A stretch of 64,000 nucleotides of DNA, from the NCBI GenBank assembly GCA_905331475.1, contig CAJNYU010004415.1, positions 124,001 to 188,000 on the forward strand, read 5' to 3'. This DNA is from Rotaria socialis. Lineage: Eukaryota > Rotifera > Eurotatoria > Philodinida > Philodinidae. The notes beneath the pieces are model-generated. The model saw only the letters and a list, made by a program, of their open reading frames with translations. It was not told where the DNA came from and made no database searches. Both the position numbers and the translations under genes were made by a program. This document shows positions 11,370 through 22,395 of this stretch, piece after piece (the first letter of the stretch is position 1; each line of letters begins with the position of its first letter).

Positions 11370-12722
11370 TTATTCTTCTTTTTTGTAACCATTTATTTTT
11401 GATTTGATCGGTTGAGATTTTGACTTTCCTGATGAGGATTTGTTCTTGTAAACTTGTACATAAAAGTTTGCAAAAAATAATAAAAACATTATTGCGTAGG
11501 CAAATATCCAATAAGCAAATAAAATTGGGTAATCACATTCCAAAAAAAATAGTTGCGACGTGTGAACCATTACAAGCATAAATTGAATCTAAAGTCGGAT
11601 GCATTTAAATCAAGATAAAATGTTTAGAAACGTAGTAGTTCTGTCCAAATTTTCCTTACATGTGCCACACATAGGATGAATCGAAGAGAAACACTGGCTA
11701 TTTTACTTAGAAAAAAAAATCTTCTTATAGAAAATTGCGCCAGCGATTCATTTCGATATTCTCAAGTTATTACCGATTATAGAAAAAGTCAAAACTACTT
11801 TTATTTCCCAAACATTTCGTCTCTATGTTTTCTACTAACCATTTGCATCCATGTCATGGATTTTTTTAAAAATAAGTATTGTCGAAACGAAGGGCTCAGT
11901 GCTGCAAGGCCATAATACAAATACATAAGAAAATGTATAAATGAATTAATACAAGAATGAAAGGTTCCGAAACCGCCCGGAACAAAACGAATACCAAACC
12001 ACCAACTAATCGGCATTATACCATGATGCAAAACATGTAAAACGCTAACTTGATGAAAATTTTTTTTCATTATAAAAAATATTGTATCAAATAATTCGAT
12101 AAATTTTGAGAGAAAAAATAAATAGCAAACACGAACCATCTAAATTGGAATGTAGTTATTAAAAATGAAAACAATTATTATTTCTTTACTCTCATAGCAG
12201 TCGCTGATCGAGAATAATCGACAGGTTGACAACCCAATGAGTAACCATTTAGCCAGCCAGCAGCAAGAAACTAAATAACGAAAAAACAAGAATAATAATA
12301 ATAATAATTTTCTCTTATTTGATATTACTTCATAGAAAAGATAACCAGATAAAACAACCATTGTAACATTATAGACTAATAACAGTTGACGAATGTTATA
12401 TGGCGAACGATTGGCCATGAACTTTGGTCCCAGACAAACAGCTATTAAATACCCTATACAGATCAAAGCCGATGGAATTGGAGAATTCATCATGAAGAGA
12501 TCAGATGTTCGTGGATCTACGATTTTGAAAACAAAAAGTAGATAATTAATACAACAAAGAGATGCATTCGATAGTTCATAATTTTAGCTAGCTCGCTTCT
12601 TTTTTCTTCAAAATATATGAATGAGAACTATTTTGATCTTTTAATAGAATAAATAAACACGCACCACTATATTTCTGTTTGATTTCCTGCCATAATCCAT
12701 TATAAAAGTTGATGGTTTCCAT
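11370..12722 (-). CDS. Very-long-chain fatty acid elongase (ELO/ELOVL family)
   Basis: Catalyses condensation of malonyl-CoA with long-chain acyl-CoA in the ER membrane. Exons on the minus strand: 12665-12722, 12329-12516, 12190-12270, 11840-12139, 11370-11588. All junctions are GT-AG and in phase, giving 281 residues, normal for the family. The histidine box HVLHH (HxxHH) sits at about residues 144-148. Other family blocks are FMANRSPY, LSGYLFYE, GYSLGCQPVDYS, MVRVCYLFFLSKFIELFDT, MYLYYGL and an aromatic-rich last membrane segment. The pattern is closest to ELOVL1/4/7, which use saturated or polyunsaturated very-long-chain substrates; the exact substrate is not readable. The C-terminus ends KKEE, a dilysine ER-retrieval signal. 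Neighbours: homeobox gene in convergence, U-box pseudogene upstream. Confidence 0.95.
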
Positions 12723-12835
12723 TTTTAACTGATCTGACGTTAAATCTGAAACTTCGATAATAATTAAAAATAAATAAATCTATCATCGATGTTTTCTAAA
12801 CAAACAAAAAATACAAAAACAATTTGGTATAAAAA

Positions 12836-14000
12836 TCACAGTTGAAAAATGAACATATATCGATGTGTTTTAAATATAAAAAAAAAACGTCGAAAATGCA
12901 TCGCATAATATCTGTTCAACTTTTTTTTCATTGATTGAGCGATTTCCTTGATTTCAGTATTATGTTTAAATATTGCGTTCATCGATGCACCTGTCATTGG
13001 TGAATAATAAAGATTTCTTGTGTTAAAGAACATGTTAAATTTTTCACCACTTGTGTGTTCGATGCTGACGATGTTGCCGTTGATTCGTCATCACATGCTG
13101 ATTGGTTTTCAATTGTTCCTATTGAATCATCAGATCCATATGTTGTATGTTGTTCTTTCGATGCAGATGATTGATGATCTATGATAATCAATTTATTCTC
13201 TTTTGCGATTGTAAAACCACCGCTGTTATTTAAGTGAAGGAAAAAACCAAGATTTCCACTCATAAATGGATCTACTGTTGGATGTGGCAATTTAGAAGAA
13301 GAATAGAAAGCCAATATTGGTGCTGTCGAAGGTAAACTAACAGTAGAAGTCAGTGGATTTTTCTTCGATAAGTTTCTGTTATATAACGATGCTGATCTTA
13401 CTGAATACCTGATTGGATATCTGAATGCGATCGTTCATTGGTTTCTGGGTCAAGTATTGAATCTAGATCAGTTCTTCGAAGTCGTTTAGCCATATCTGCT
13501 AATGTTTCATTATTTAAAGTTAAAACATTCATTTGAAATCGATAATTACGAAGTAAATGTTCTAATCATTTTTTATTGTCATTTTGTATTACATAATGTA
13601 AAACAACATTTGTTGAAAAAGGAGGTTTTTCATTCGCTAATTCTGGATTTCGGTTAAGAATATCAATAACTAAACGCTAGCTTTAGCTGCTGGTTGAATT
13701 AAATCATCTTGAAGAAACAAATGTTCAACATAATTGTACATAGCAGGATATACTGTTTTTCTTTCTTAAGCAACATTTAAAAGAGTTTGCCTATATTTTG
13801 ACAATTTACGAATATTAATTTGAGCGTCAAAATAAAGTGCAAGAATACGTTTTAAACGATTAACATCTCTGCGGAACGCTGTTTGATGTCCAATTGGCCA
13901 TGAACGTCCACGTGGAATAGTAAATAAATCTTCAGGATGAAGAAATTTAAAACGATAAACTTTATCCGATTCACGAGCAGAATGTGCTCAAAGAAAGAAC
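12836..14000 (-). pseudogene. Degenerate ankyrin-like/U-box paralogue
   Basis: The minus strand carries recognisable pieces of the tandem family in order: a block ending in a GRSWPIGHQTAFRR-like motif (about 13870-13920), an LANEKPPF block (about 13625), NLTCSLTQEIF (13020-13050) and SPMTGASMN (about 12980-13010). The frame is broken by in-frame stops (for example at 13766-13768) and by shifts in the first half. The core of the U-box, about 35 residues from DP...DGFTYER to the Trp helix, is deleted between LTQEIF and SPMT. No functional protein can be read through it. Confidence 0.75.
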
Positions 14001-14133
14001 TTTGCCAAGCGTTAATGGTACTTATGATGCTAGCATAGAGAAGAAAAAAAAACGTTTAGATAATCTAGAAACAAAAAAAAATAGTTTTGTTTGATTATTG
14101 TATAAATACGATAAAATAAAGAAAAGAATACAA

Positions 14134-15114
14134 TTATGGAAGTAAATTTCGTTGTCGAAGTTCAATAATCAAATTCTTTGTAGGAATATCATCGACAAGT
14201 ACACCGTCCATGAATTCACCGGTTTGTGGTGAAACACGATTTCCACGAAGCCAATCTATGATGGCACTTCGTTCATACGTTTTTCCATCAGTCGCTTTAA
14301 CAGGATCAACAAATATCCGTTTTGTTATCGTACATGTTAAATTTTTTAATAATTGAGGTGTAACTTGTTGTACTGTCGTTGGTACACTAGTCTGACGATT
14401 AGCAGTCGTTGGCGGAGAATCAACGAACACTGATCGATCGTCTTCACGTTCATCATTCATCGTAGCATTTTCTCTGTCACCTGAAGGTATCAATGATTGT
14501 ATTTCTTCAACAAGATCATCGTTCCGTTGTTCTTGCGCTAAAACCAACGGTGTTTTACCATCAGCATTTTTTAAATGAATTTGAAATTGATAAGATCGTA
14601 AGACATAATCAGACAATTTTCTAACATCACCATATAAAACTAAGTAATGTATAAAATAATTTAAGCAATACGGTGGTTTTTCATTCAATAATCGCGCATC
14701 TCTCTCTAACATGTTGTCTACAGTTACCCAGTCATATGCTTTACATGCTCTGTTAAATTTATCTTGGTCAAATAAGTGTTTTATATATTCATATTGTTCT
14801 CTAAACCGTTCCTTTCGCTCATTAGCTACATCAAGAATAGTCTTTGGATTTGGTGTATCTCTAGTTTTTGATTCTATATCTATAGGGTTTCGTTCATTGT
14901 ATAAACTCAGTAAACTCTGCAAGAGTTTCAAATTGCCATGATAGACAATTTGATGTCCAATAGACCAAGCACGATTAGATGATATATAAAATAACTCATT
15001 CGGATAAAGGCGAATATATTGAAATATCTGATTCCATACTGTTGCATCACCAGTAAATCCATTCTTTGCTTTCAAGTATATCTGGTCATAGGTAGGTGGG
15101 CTGGTTGCTGACAT
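14134..15114 (-). CDS. Ankyrin-like repeat protein with C-terminal U-box (copy 1)
   Basis: A single-exon frame of 326 residues. The C-terminal 70 residues form a U-box (NLTCTITKRIFVDPVKATDGKTYERSAIIDWL... SPQTGE), the fold that recruits E2 enzymes in ubiquitin ligases. The preceding region has ankyrin-like helices: IGHQIVYHGNLKLLQSLLSLY near residue 52, LNEKPPY followed by FIHYLVLYGDVRKL near 145-170, and DGKTPLVLAQEQRNDDLVEEI near 185. A Ser/Thr-rich linker joins the two. The U-box follows the consensus except that G in GFTYER is replaced by K. Unlike copies 3 and 4, no intron interrupts the U-box. The likely role is an E3 ligase; the substrate is unknown. The start at 15114 is the first ATG and aligns with the paralogues. 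Confidence 0.8.
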   Translation of the reverse strand: MSATSPPTYDQIYLKAKNGFTGDATVWNQIFQYIRLYPNELFYISSNRAWSIGHQIVYHGNLKLLQSLLSLYNERNPIDIESKTRDTPNPKTILDVANERKERFREQYEYIKHLFDQDKFNRACKAYDWVTVDNMLERDARLLNEKPPYCLNYFIHYLVLYGDVRKLSDYVLRSYQFQIHLKNADGKTPLVLAQEQRNDDLVEEIQSLIPSGDRENATMNDEREDDRSVFVDSPPTTANRQTSVPTTVQQVTPQLLKNLTCTITKRIFVDPVKATDGKTYERSAIIDWLRGNRVSPQTGEFMDGVLVDDIPTKNLIIELRQRNLLP

Positions 15115-15313
15115 CTGAAAATTAAAAAAAATAAAAAAATGTTAATAAAAATGTTAATTCTGCAACTATAGTTAAAGTCATCTGTGAGTCATTCTCGTTA
15201 TTTCTATTTCTTTTTCTCAGCGAGTTCACTCAATGCTTGTTTGATAACCATATTGGGTACGAAATCCATTCAAAAAACTTCATGTCTATTTTATAGACAT
15301 TTGGAAATTTGTC

Positions 15314-16282
15314 TCATGCGAATATTCGACGTTCATTTTTGAATAAACTCTCAAGAGCAACATTCGTTAATTCAATATTTGTCATTGGTGAACGAGTATG
15401 ACCTGTATCGAGCCACTGTTGTATAGCTGCTCGTTCATAAGTAAAGCCGTCCGATAGAACAACAGGATCTTGAAAAATGTCTTTTGTTAATGGACATGTA
15501 AAACAAGCTAGCATATTATTTCCATCCGTCTTCCTTATTTGTTCTTCAATTTTTTCATCTTGTTTGAGTTTTACTTCACTTTGCTTTTTTCTCTCTGCAT
15601 CTCGTTTGAGGTTTTCTTGTTCGTGTTGTTCACGTATATTACGCATTTCAGGCGATAGAGATTCCAAATAAGCCGCAAATTCTTTATGTTTTTGTTCGAG
15701 TGCAACTTCAGATGCTGTTTGTTGATCGTTAGTCAATAATGTCATTTCCATTTCACCTAATTTTCTAAGTTGATCAAACGCATCTCTACTATTTTCGTAA
15801 GCTAAATGATGAATTAAATAGAATTTTCTATATGGTGGTTTTAGATTAATTAAATCGGGATCTTGAAGAAGCATGTTTCTACAGTCCTGTATTTGTTTAT
15901 GTTTTCCATGTCCAACAAATTTATCCAATGTAACAAGCCGATCTATTGTTTCATATAATTTTTTATGATCACTAGATTTTGTTTGATTGTCAGTTGCTAA
16001 TTGAAGAGCATCTTTTCTTGGTTTTGTTGCAGTTTGTGTTAAAAGCATAAAATGTATATTTGGTATGGCAATAATTCTATTGAATAAATCCAAGTCGCCA
16101 TTTATAACAAGATAATGAAGAATTGAATAGCTTTCATTATCTGGTATCTTTGTGAAATCTTCTGGTTTAACTAATAATGTACGATAAACTTCGTCAAAAC
16201 GTGGTTTTTCATTTTGTTTGACTATATCGAAAATTTGTTCGAATGATAATGGTTTTTGAATAACCGAATTACTAGTAGCCAT
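15314..16282 (-). CDS. Ankyrin-like repeat protein with C-terminal U-box (copy 2)
   Basis: An intronless frame of 322 residues. The N-terminal half has ankyrin-like blocks (SYSILHYLVINGDLDLFNRI near residue 50; INLKPPYRKFYLIHHLAYENS near 145-165). A charged, coiled-coil-like Glu/Lys stretch (about 215-250) precedes the U-box (CFTCPLTKDIFQDPVVLSDGFTYERAAIQQWL... RSPMTN). The U-box core is intact. The C-terminus ends soon after, at ESLFKNERRIFA. About 45-100 nt beyond the stop, another frame encodes FVPNMVIKQALSELAEKKK, which matches the C-terminal helix of the paralogues. The end of this gene has therefore been rearranged and the protein may have lost its original tail. Confidence 0.78.
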   Translation of the reverse strand: MATSNSVIQKPLSFEQIFDIVKQNEKPRFDEVYRTLLVKPEDFTKIPDNESYSILHYLVINGDLDLFNRIIAIPNIHFMLLTQTATKPRKDALQLATDNQTKSSDHKKLYETIDRLVTLDKFVGHGKHKQIQDCRNMLLQDPDLINLKPPYRKFYLIHHLAYENSRDAFDQLRKLGEMEMTLLTNDQQTASEVALEQKHKEFAAYLESLSPEMRNIREQHEQENLKRDAERKKQSEVKLKQDEKIEEQIRKTDGNNMLACFTCPLTKDIFQDPVVLSDGFTYERAAIQQWLDTGHTRSPMTNIELTNVALESLFKNERRIFA

Positions 16283-16434
16283 AATCTAGAAAAAATGAAC
16301 ATATAAAAAAATGTATTCTCTTACCGGTTTTTTTCAATGAAAAAATTAATTATATCACAGATATGAAAAATCACAATAAATAAGTATGTTCATTGAGCAT
16401 TGAGCCATTAGAAAAGTTGTGTAAAAAAATGTAC

Positions 16435-17976
16435 TTAGGTCATAAGTTCAACAGCAGCAATAATCTGTTTGATAACTGTATTTGGACTAAGAAATTTATT
16501 AGGAAGTACTTGATTTGTCATGGGTGAGCGATCGTTGTTGTTAAGCCAGTTCTCAATTGCTGAACGTTCATAGGTAAATCCATCAGCAGCAATCACTAAT
16601 TGAGAAATAGATGTTTTTTTCTTGCGAAAAAAAATTAGAATTTAACTCTAACTCAAGAGGGGAATACTCATTCCGAGCCATTCAAATGGCTGGGAATGCC
16701 CGAATGATTTTTTTCTCCTTGAAAAGTTCACTCTACAAGTTCCTCGAAGGCTTCTATTGCGATGAAGATTATCTTGACCGAGGATTATTTTGTATCTGAA
16801 GAAGAACGCATCCCTGTAGATTAAAATTTAAAAATCCTCATAAGGTTAATGTTGTAAAAGTTTAATTGTCAGAGAATTATACCCCAGACAAGTATCACCA
16901 GGACAGATTTTTATAGAACCTATGAGTTCGATCGGTATACTACTCTTGGGAGTCTTCGCTACTATATGCATCGATTAGTCTATATACGTATACCTGAGGC
17001 AAACACGTATTCATTCGTTTTGTTGTATGCGTCAACAGTACAAACACCTTTTTTACTCATATTTACCCGGATCAGTAAAAATAGCCAGTGCAATGGGACA
17101 TATCAAATTGTCGAGTAACATTTCTTGATGTGAGGCTTCTTCAGGTTTGATAGTTTGTTTTTCTTTGCCTTGCAATTCTCTTTCAGATTGATTTCGCACT
17201 TGATTCAAGTAGGTCATTACTTCACCTCGATTCTTTGCTGATTTTACAGGTGCGCCCATAAGATTGTCATCTAATGTTTTGGCGATGACTTTATTTTCCA
17301 TTATAGCATTTATAGTAACTGTACGTCTTCGTGCTTCGTCCGATGGTTTCTCTAGTTCTACGTCTTCATCTAACAAACTTGGGTACTCGCGTTCTATAAA
17401 TCTGGCAAAGGCTGGTTTTTGTTCTTGCTCAGCAATCTTATTAACTTTTAGACGATTAGCCCTCAAATTTAAATCAAATTTACAATTTTTTATTTCTTTA
17501 AATTTATTAAATTCTTCCATAGCATCTGCACATGCCATATGATGAATTAAATAAAATAGACGATATGGTGGTTTCTCATTTGCAAAACCTGGATTTTCTT
17601 TAACAATTTCATAACATCTGTTCCACTCACAATCTTTGGCATAGTTAAGCATTTCATCAAGTTTAATGAGTTTTTCAATATGCATTTTCATTTCGGACGT
17701 ATCAGGACGTATGGATGCAATGTCCAGTACAGTTTTATTATCACGTGTGTTGGTTAATAAGCGAAATGTTTTATTCAATTTTTGTAAAGCAAGTAACTGA
17801 TATAGATTGTTCACATTACCAGAAAATATAACTTGATGCAGAATTGCCCATACTCGACCTTCAGGAATCATAGTTAACCATTCCGGATGAAGACTAACAG
17901 CCATTAAAACTCCAGGAAAATTTACAAACTCTTTCGAATTGTTGATCGCTTCATGTAAAAGATTCTCGTCACTCAT
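16435..17976 (-). CDS. Ankyrin-like repeat protein with C-terminal U-box (copy 3, two exons)
   Basis: Exon 1 is 17067-17976 and exon 2 is 16435-16595; together they encode 356 residues. The intron interrupts the U-box inside the Val codon of DPV (GAT CCG G|gtaaat ... ttag|TG ATT), restoring DPVIAADGFTYERSAIENWL and then RSPMTNQ. The start is placed at MSDENLL (17976), although the frame is open further upstream, because the upstream extension is hydrophobic and unlike the paralogues. Ankyrin-like blocks are AILHQVIFSGNVNNLYQLLALQ, ANEKPPYRLFYLIHHMACADA and NKIAEQEQKPAFARFIE. A charged linker lies at about 210-280. The role is predicted as a ubiquitin E3; targets are not known. Confidence 0.8.
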
Positions 17977-18208
17977 AATTAATTTAAATAGAAATCTGAA
18001 GTTAAAGAATATATTACTTAATTTACAAGAATGATTCATTACAAATAAGAAAAAATATAAATTAGAAAGTATCCATTGTGTTTCCGTTTGCTTAGAAAGC
18101 TCATCGAACAACTACCATTTGTTGCGTGATATCACGTGCAACAGAATGTTATGCAAAGATTCAGCAGAAAAACTAATAAGGAGTATGATACGTATAACGA
18201 TGAAAAAA

Positions 18209-20833
18209 TCATTTCTTGTTTGACTTCGCTGGTAATGAATTTGCTCCTTGAAGAGCTTGCAGAATGGATTTAATAGCGAAGTTTGGTTTTAATTCGAGAT
18301 CTTCAAGTTCTTGATTTGTCATTGGGCTACGATTTGAAGTTTCAAACCATTTGGTTATAGCTTCTCGCTCGTATGTAAAACCATCAGCAGCCACAACTGT
18401 AAAATCAACCAATCATTCAATATGATATACGTAAGAAATTTCTTGTGACGAGTAACAAGTCATATCTTTCTTTTTTTTTTTTCGTTTTTATCAAATAAAA
18501 CTGAAATCAATGTGAAATTTTTCATGGCTTAAATTAAAGCAAGACTTTCGTTAGAAAAAAAATGGATCTATTCGAAAATTGAGGCAAATTGTCAAATTCA
18601 TACATACGTATGATGATGCTTGCCAAATACTATTTTTAGTGCTGCTAGTTTTTCATGGCATATTTTGACGGTTGAAAATGGTTATGAACGCTCTTGCAAA
18701 AATAATTGAATCTGGTATTAAATATCGATAGGATTTTAAAGACGCAATATTTTATTCAATCAACAGCATATTACAATTTCTTATTAGAAGATTAGAAAAC
18801 ACAAATGAATACTAATATATCTCCTTTTGTCTTCAACAGCGGCTTATAAAATAGTTGATGATAATTCTATTTCTAATACTATGAAAGTTTGAATAGTGAT
18901 TTTGTTTTGAAAAGTCGACATCAACTTCAGAGTTGTCTCTATGAAATTGATTCACGCCAAATTTTAATACGCGTCAACACAGATCATTTTATTGAGAACT
19001 TCGCATTCAGTTTTTGTCACTAGATTAAATGCCTATTCATGGGTAAACAGTCTTCACAAATTTGACACTATTGCCCTAGAATACGTGCGTTGTATTCTGG
19101 GACCATCAGCTCTTGAAGTTATAAATCAACTATTTACATAGATGAAAATTAAATTTGCATCAATCAATACGTCATATGTGCTCTATCTAAATTAGTTCTG
19201 AGCTGCGTGTAAAAGTGATATCAGAACTACGAGTATCATAAATGACTAAAATCGCCCTGCTAATCAGTGTTTCATAGATGTTTCGTTTACTAAAAGACTC
19301 AATATTAACAACTAATGTACTACTATATTATAGAGGAGTATTCGCTCAAATAATTTTCCTTAGTACTTTTGATCGTTGATAACACACTAAACTATCAACT
19401 CGAAACTTCTTAAAAACGAATAAATATTTTCTTGGTTACAATTTTCATAACGCAAAATTCTGATATAACAAACTATGGCTGAAAATGAAGATTGAAGAAA
19501 ATACTATCCTTTCGTTCTTTTACTTTTCGATCGTCCTGATATATTATCTGATTAAAATAAAATTTATATAAAGACTATCGAGATTAGCTTTAACCGATGT
19601 AAATATTATCATTCTTGTTTTACCTGGATCACGTAGTATGGCTTTTGTAATACAACAAGTAATTGAATTAAGCAGATTTTTCTCCGACATATGCGCAACA
19701 TTATTTATCACTGTTTGTTCATAAGCATTGTCCTCCTCCTCAGTGGTTGCACTCGAAGCGGTTGCTTTCGACTTCGCAGGTTTTTTATCATTATGATTAT
19801 TCTGATGATGATAATGGTTTGTTGTCGCTGGCGCTGGCGCTGCTATTGACGTTGGATATCCGCCTTGATAAAGAGTGTGCGTTACAAAATAGTGATCGTT
19901 GGTCAAACTCGTAGCAACATGTGCAGGAATGAATGATATACAAAGATCATCATTATAGCTTGTACCATAATATGATCCACCACTTGCTGAATGTGACGAG
20001 GAGGCTGCTGCAGAAGCAGTCGTACCTTCAGTTGTGTCATTTGATTCGGGTTGAAGATGTTCAACGTATTCAGCAAATGGTATTTTATTATGTTCACGTG
20101 CAATTTGACTGATAGTTTTGCCTTCAGCAAGTAGATCAAGTTTAAAATGGCAAATTGTGCTTAATTCTTTAAATTTATCGAGTTGTCCAACATAAGCAAG
20201 ATGATGCGCTAAATAATAACGACGATACGGTGGTTTTTCGTTGACAATATCCGGTTGTGCGGTAATGCATTGTTTAACTAACTCCCATTTACGCTCTTTA
20301 GCATTATTTAGTAATTCATCAACAGCAACAAGTCGTTCAATACGCCGTAACATATTCGGATAAAGTTGCGAACGTTCAGTAGCAACATCACGAACAGTTT
20401 TGCCATCTCGTGCTTGAAAAAGAAGACGAAATTGTGGATTACCTGCTTGTAGAGCAAGAACTTCATTCAAGTGTATGACATCCCCAGAAAAAACGATTTG
20501 ATGTAGCATTGTCCATGAACGACCTAGAAAAGAAAAAAAACGTGTTCTAACACTATTTATTTCAACAATTATTCATTGCAGACCATCAGGAATTCGAGTT
20601 AACCAATCCGCATGCGCTAATAATGCACCAGAGACTTTTTCCCACGTACGATTTAATTTTGCACATTCATACGCTTCTAAAAACGCCGTATCGGGATTCA
20701 TTATTTGAGAAGGGTGTGGTCGTGCCAGTGGATGTGAGGGTGCAGCTGTTGGCGCTGCTGTATGATTTCCAACATCTCCAATAGTATATGATGGTAATTG
20801 ACCACCCATTGGGCTTGACGGTTGTTTAGACAT
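18209..20833 (-). CDS. Ankyrin-like repeat protein with C-terminal U-box (copy 4, three exons)
   Basis: Exons 20584-20833, 19624-20523 and 18209-18396 give 445 residues, the longest copy. The first intron (60 nt; donor gtctgc is non-consensus after GT) splits the Gly codon in IPDG|RSWTMLHQ. The second, 1227 nt, splits the same Val codon of the U-box as in copy 3 (DPG|gtaaaa ... acag|TT GTG), restoring DPVVAADGFTYEREAITKWF and SPMTNQ. The N-terminal 45 residues are Pro/Ala-rich. Ankyrin-like blocks are MLHQIVFSGDVIHLNEVLALQ, VNEKPPYRRYYLAHHLAYVGQ and SQIAREHNKIPFAEYVE. A long Ser/Ala/His-rich linker precedes the U-box. Predicted ubiquitin E3; targets not known. Confidence 0.8.
18397..19623 (-). 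other. Long intron of U-box copy 4
   Basis: This 1.2 kb intron carries no recognisable gene. A short hairpin-forming inverted repeat (agaatac ... gtattct) lies near 19078-19098. The other introns of the family are 60 and 471 nt, so this one has grown, possibly by an unrecognised insertion. Confidence 0.4.
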
Positions 20834-22395
20834 TCAATGAATTTTTATTTTTTCTAAAAGCAAAAAATCATAGATCAACTTTATGGCTGAGTTCGGTAGA
20901 ATGAGAAAGAAAAAATGGGCATCCACTAGGTAACCAGTGCACATGAGTTTTTTGTGCCACTTATAAATTTGAATAATTCTGCGTAGGAAATGGTAGAAAT
21001 GCAGCTCGTTTTTACATTTTCTTTTTTTTTCTTTCGACGTCTACTGCGTGCTTGAGAACAAAGAACAAATACAAGTAGGAAAAAAGGAGAAGAAAAGTAT
21101 TCAGAAGCATCGATACTGCTTGTAACCAACACAACGTGCTGGTTGTGTCGCTAAATTTTTCGACACTCAAAAATAAAAATGAAAGTTGCGCCGTTTTCGA
21201 TGCTAGTATGATTTCGGCGAAAGCTGGGATTTCTACTTTCAAATTCGTTTCAGAAAAAAAGCAAAGAAAATGAAGTATTCATCAAAAGGGATGCGTACCA
21301 TGTTGCCGATGCTGTCTTAAAAATATCGTGACTAACTCACCTGAATGATGACATAAAAGTGATTAGGAAGAAGCAGACAGATCGCATGCATAATTTTGCA
21401 CCGCTCTATTGAGTTGTTTTTTTTTTTTGAAGGACCATTAGAGAGCGACGAAAAAACGTCGACACACTATTTTCAGTTCTTATCTTCTTTTATTTTTTCT
21501 TTCGAAATTCGAGAATGACACATAAATAAACAGTACTGGCAAGACCTGGACTACACAAGGAAATTAGTGAAGGAACATGTTTCATAATATTTTTATACTC
21601 GCGTTATTTTATCAAAGAAAAAAAACATATCTATGACTAACTGTGCAAATGTTGATTGTTTATCGCAAAAATAGATTATTCTAAAAAGGAAAGTAAAAGA
21701 CATATCTGCATGGTTCTCATGTTTAAATCTAAGTGTTGTTGTAGTCAAACGAGTTTAAAACGACTTTTTCTATTATCGATATTACTTAGCTTTACACAAA
21801 ACAAAAATGAAAATGTTAATGATACAACTTGCAATTTTCTTGTCACTCAAAATATTAGTATCATAAAATTGTTAAAATACTGTCATTATCTTTTCGACAT
21901 ATCATGCAATATGAATGCACGCTAAAATAATGCCCCGCTAGTCAATAAATAACTAATAAAACGCTTTTGGCATGAAAAACACAAAACGAACGCTTTATTA
22001 ATTATGAATATCGGTACATCGGATTATTCCTCTGAGTACTAGCATGATTCATTGAAACCAATCTATTGTAAATTTCAATTAATTAGAAAATTTCTTTTTC
22101 TCCACTCTCCTATTCATAGCTCAATACTGAATGATGCCATTGATCGATTTCTTTACTCAAAATAGCATTTACCTTTGAGGAGAATTTCTTCGTTAGTTTT
22201 ATCATAAAATAAAGATCGTTGGATTCAAAATAATTCGGAAGAAAAATTTATTATCTACCAAAAAAGAAAAAAGAAAAATATGAGAAAATGTTAGCTTCAA
22301 CTCTTAATCAGGAGACAAGAAAGTGGCCCTTGTCTATAACGATCTATACGATGCACAAGATTCGTATTTTAAACATGTAAAGCAAAAGACACTGT
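20834..22395. other. Intergenic region, nothing recognised
   Basis: About 1.6 kb between the divergently placed start of U-box copy 4 and the 3' end of the ETF-QO gene. Small open frames here have no domain or splice support. Confidence 0.5.

Noticed and set aside
16611..16799. Frame inside the intron of U-box copy 3
   Set aside because: Lies wholly within a well-defined intron and opposite in strand.
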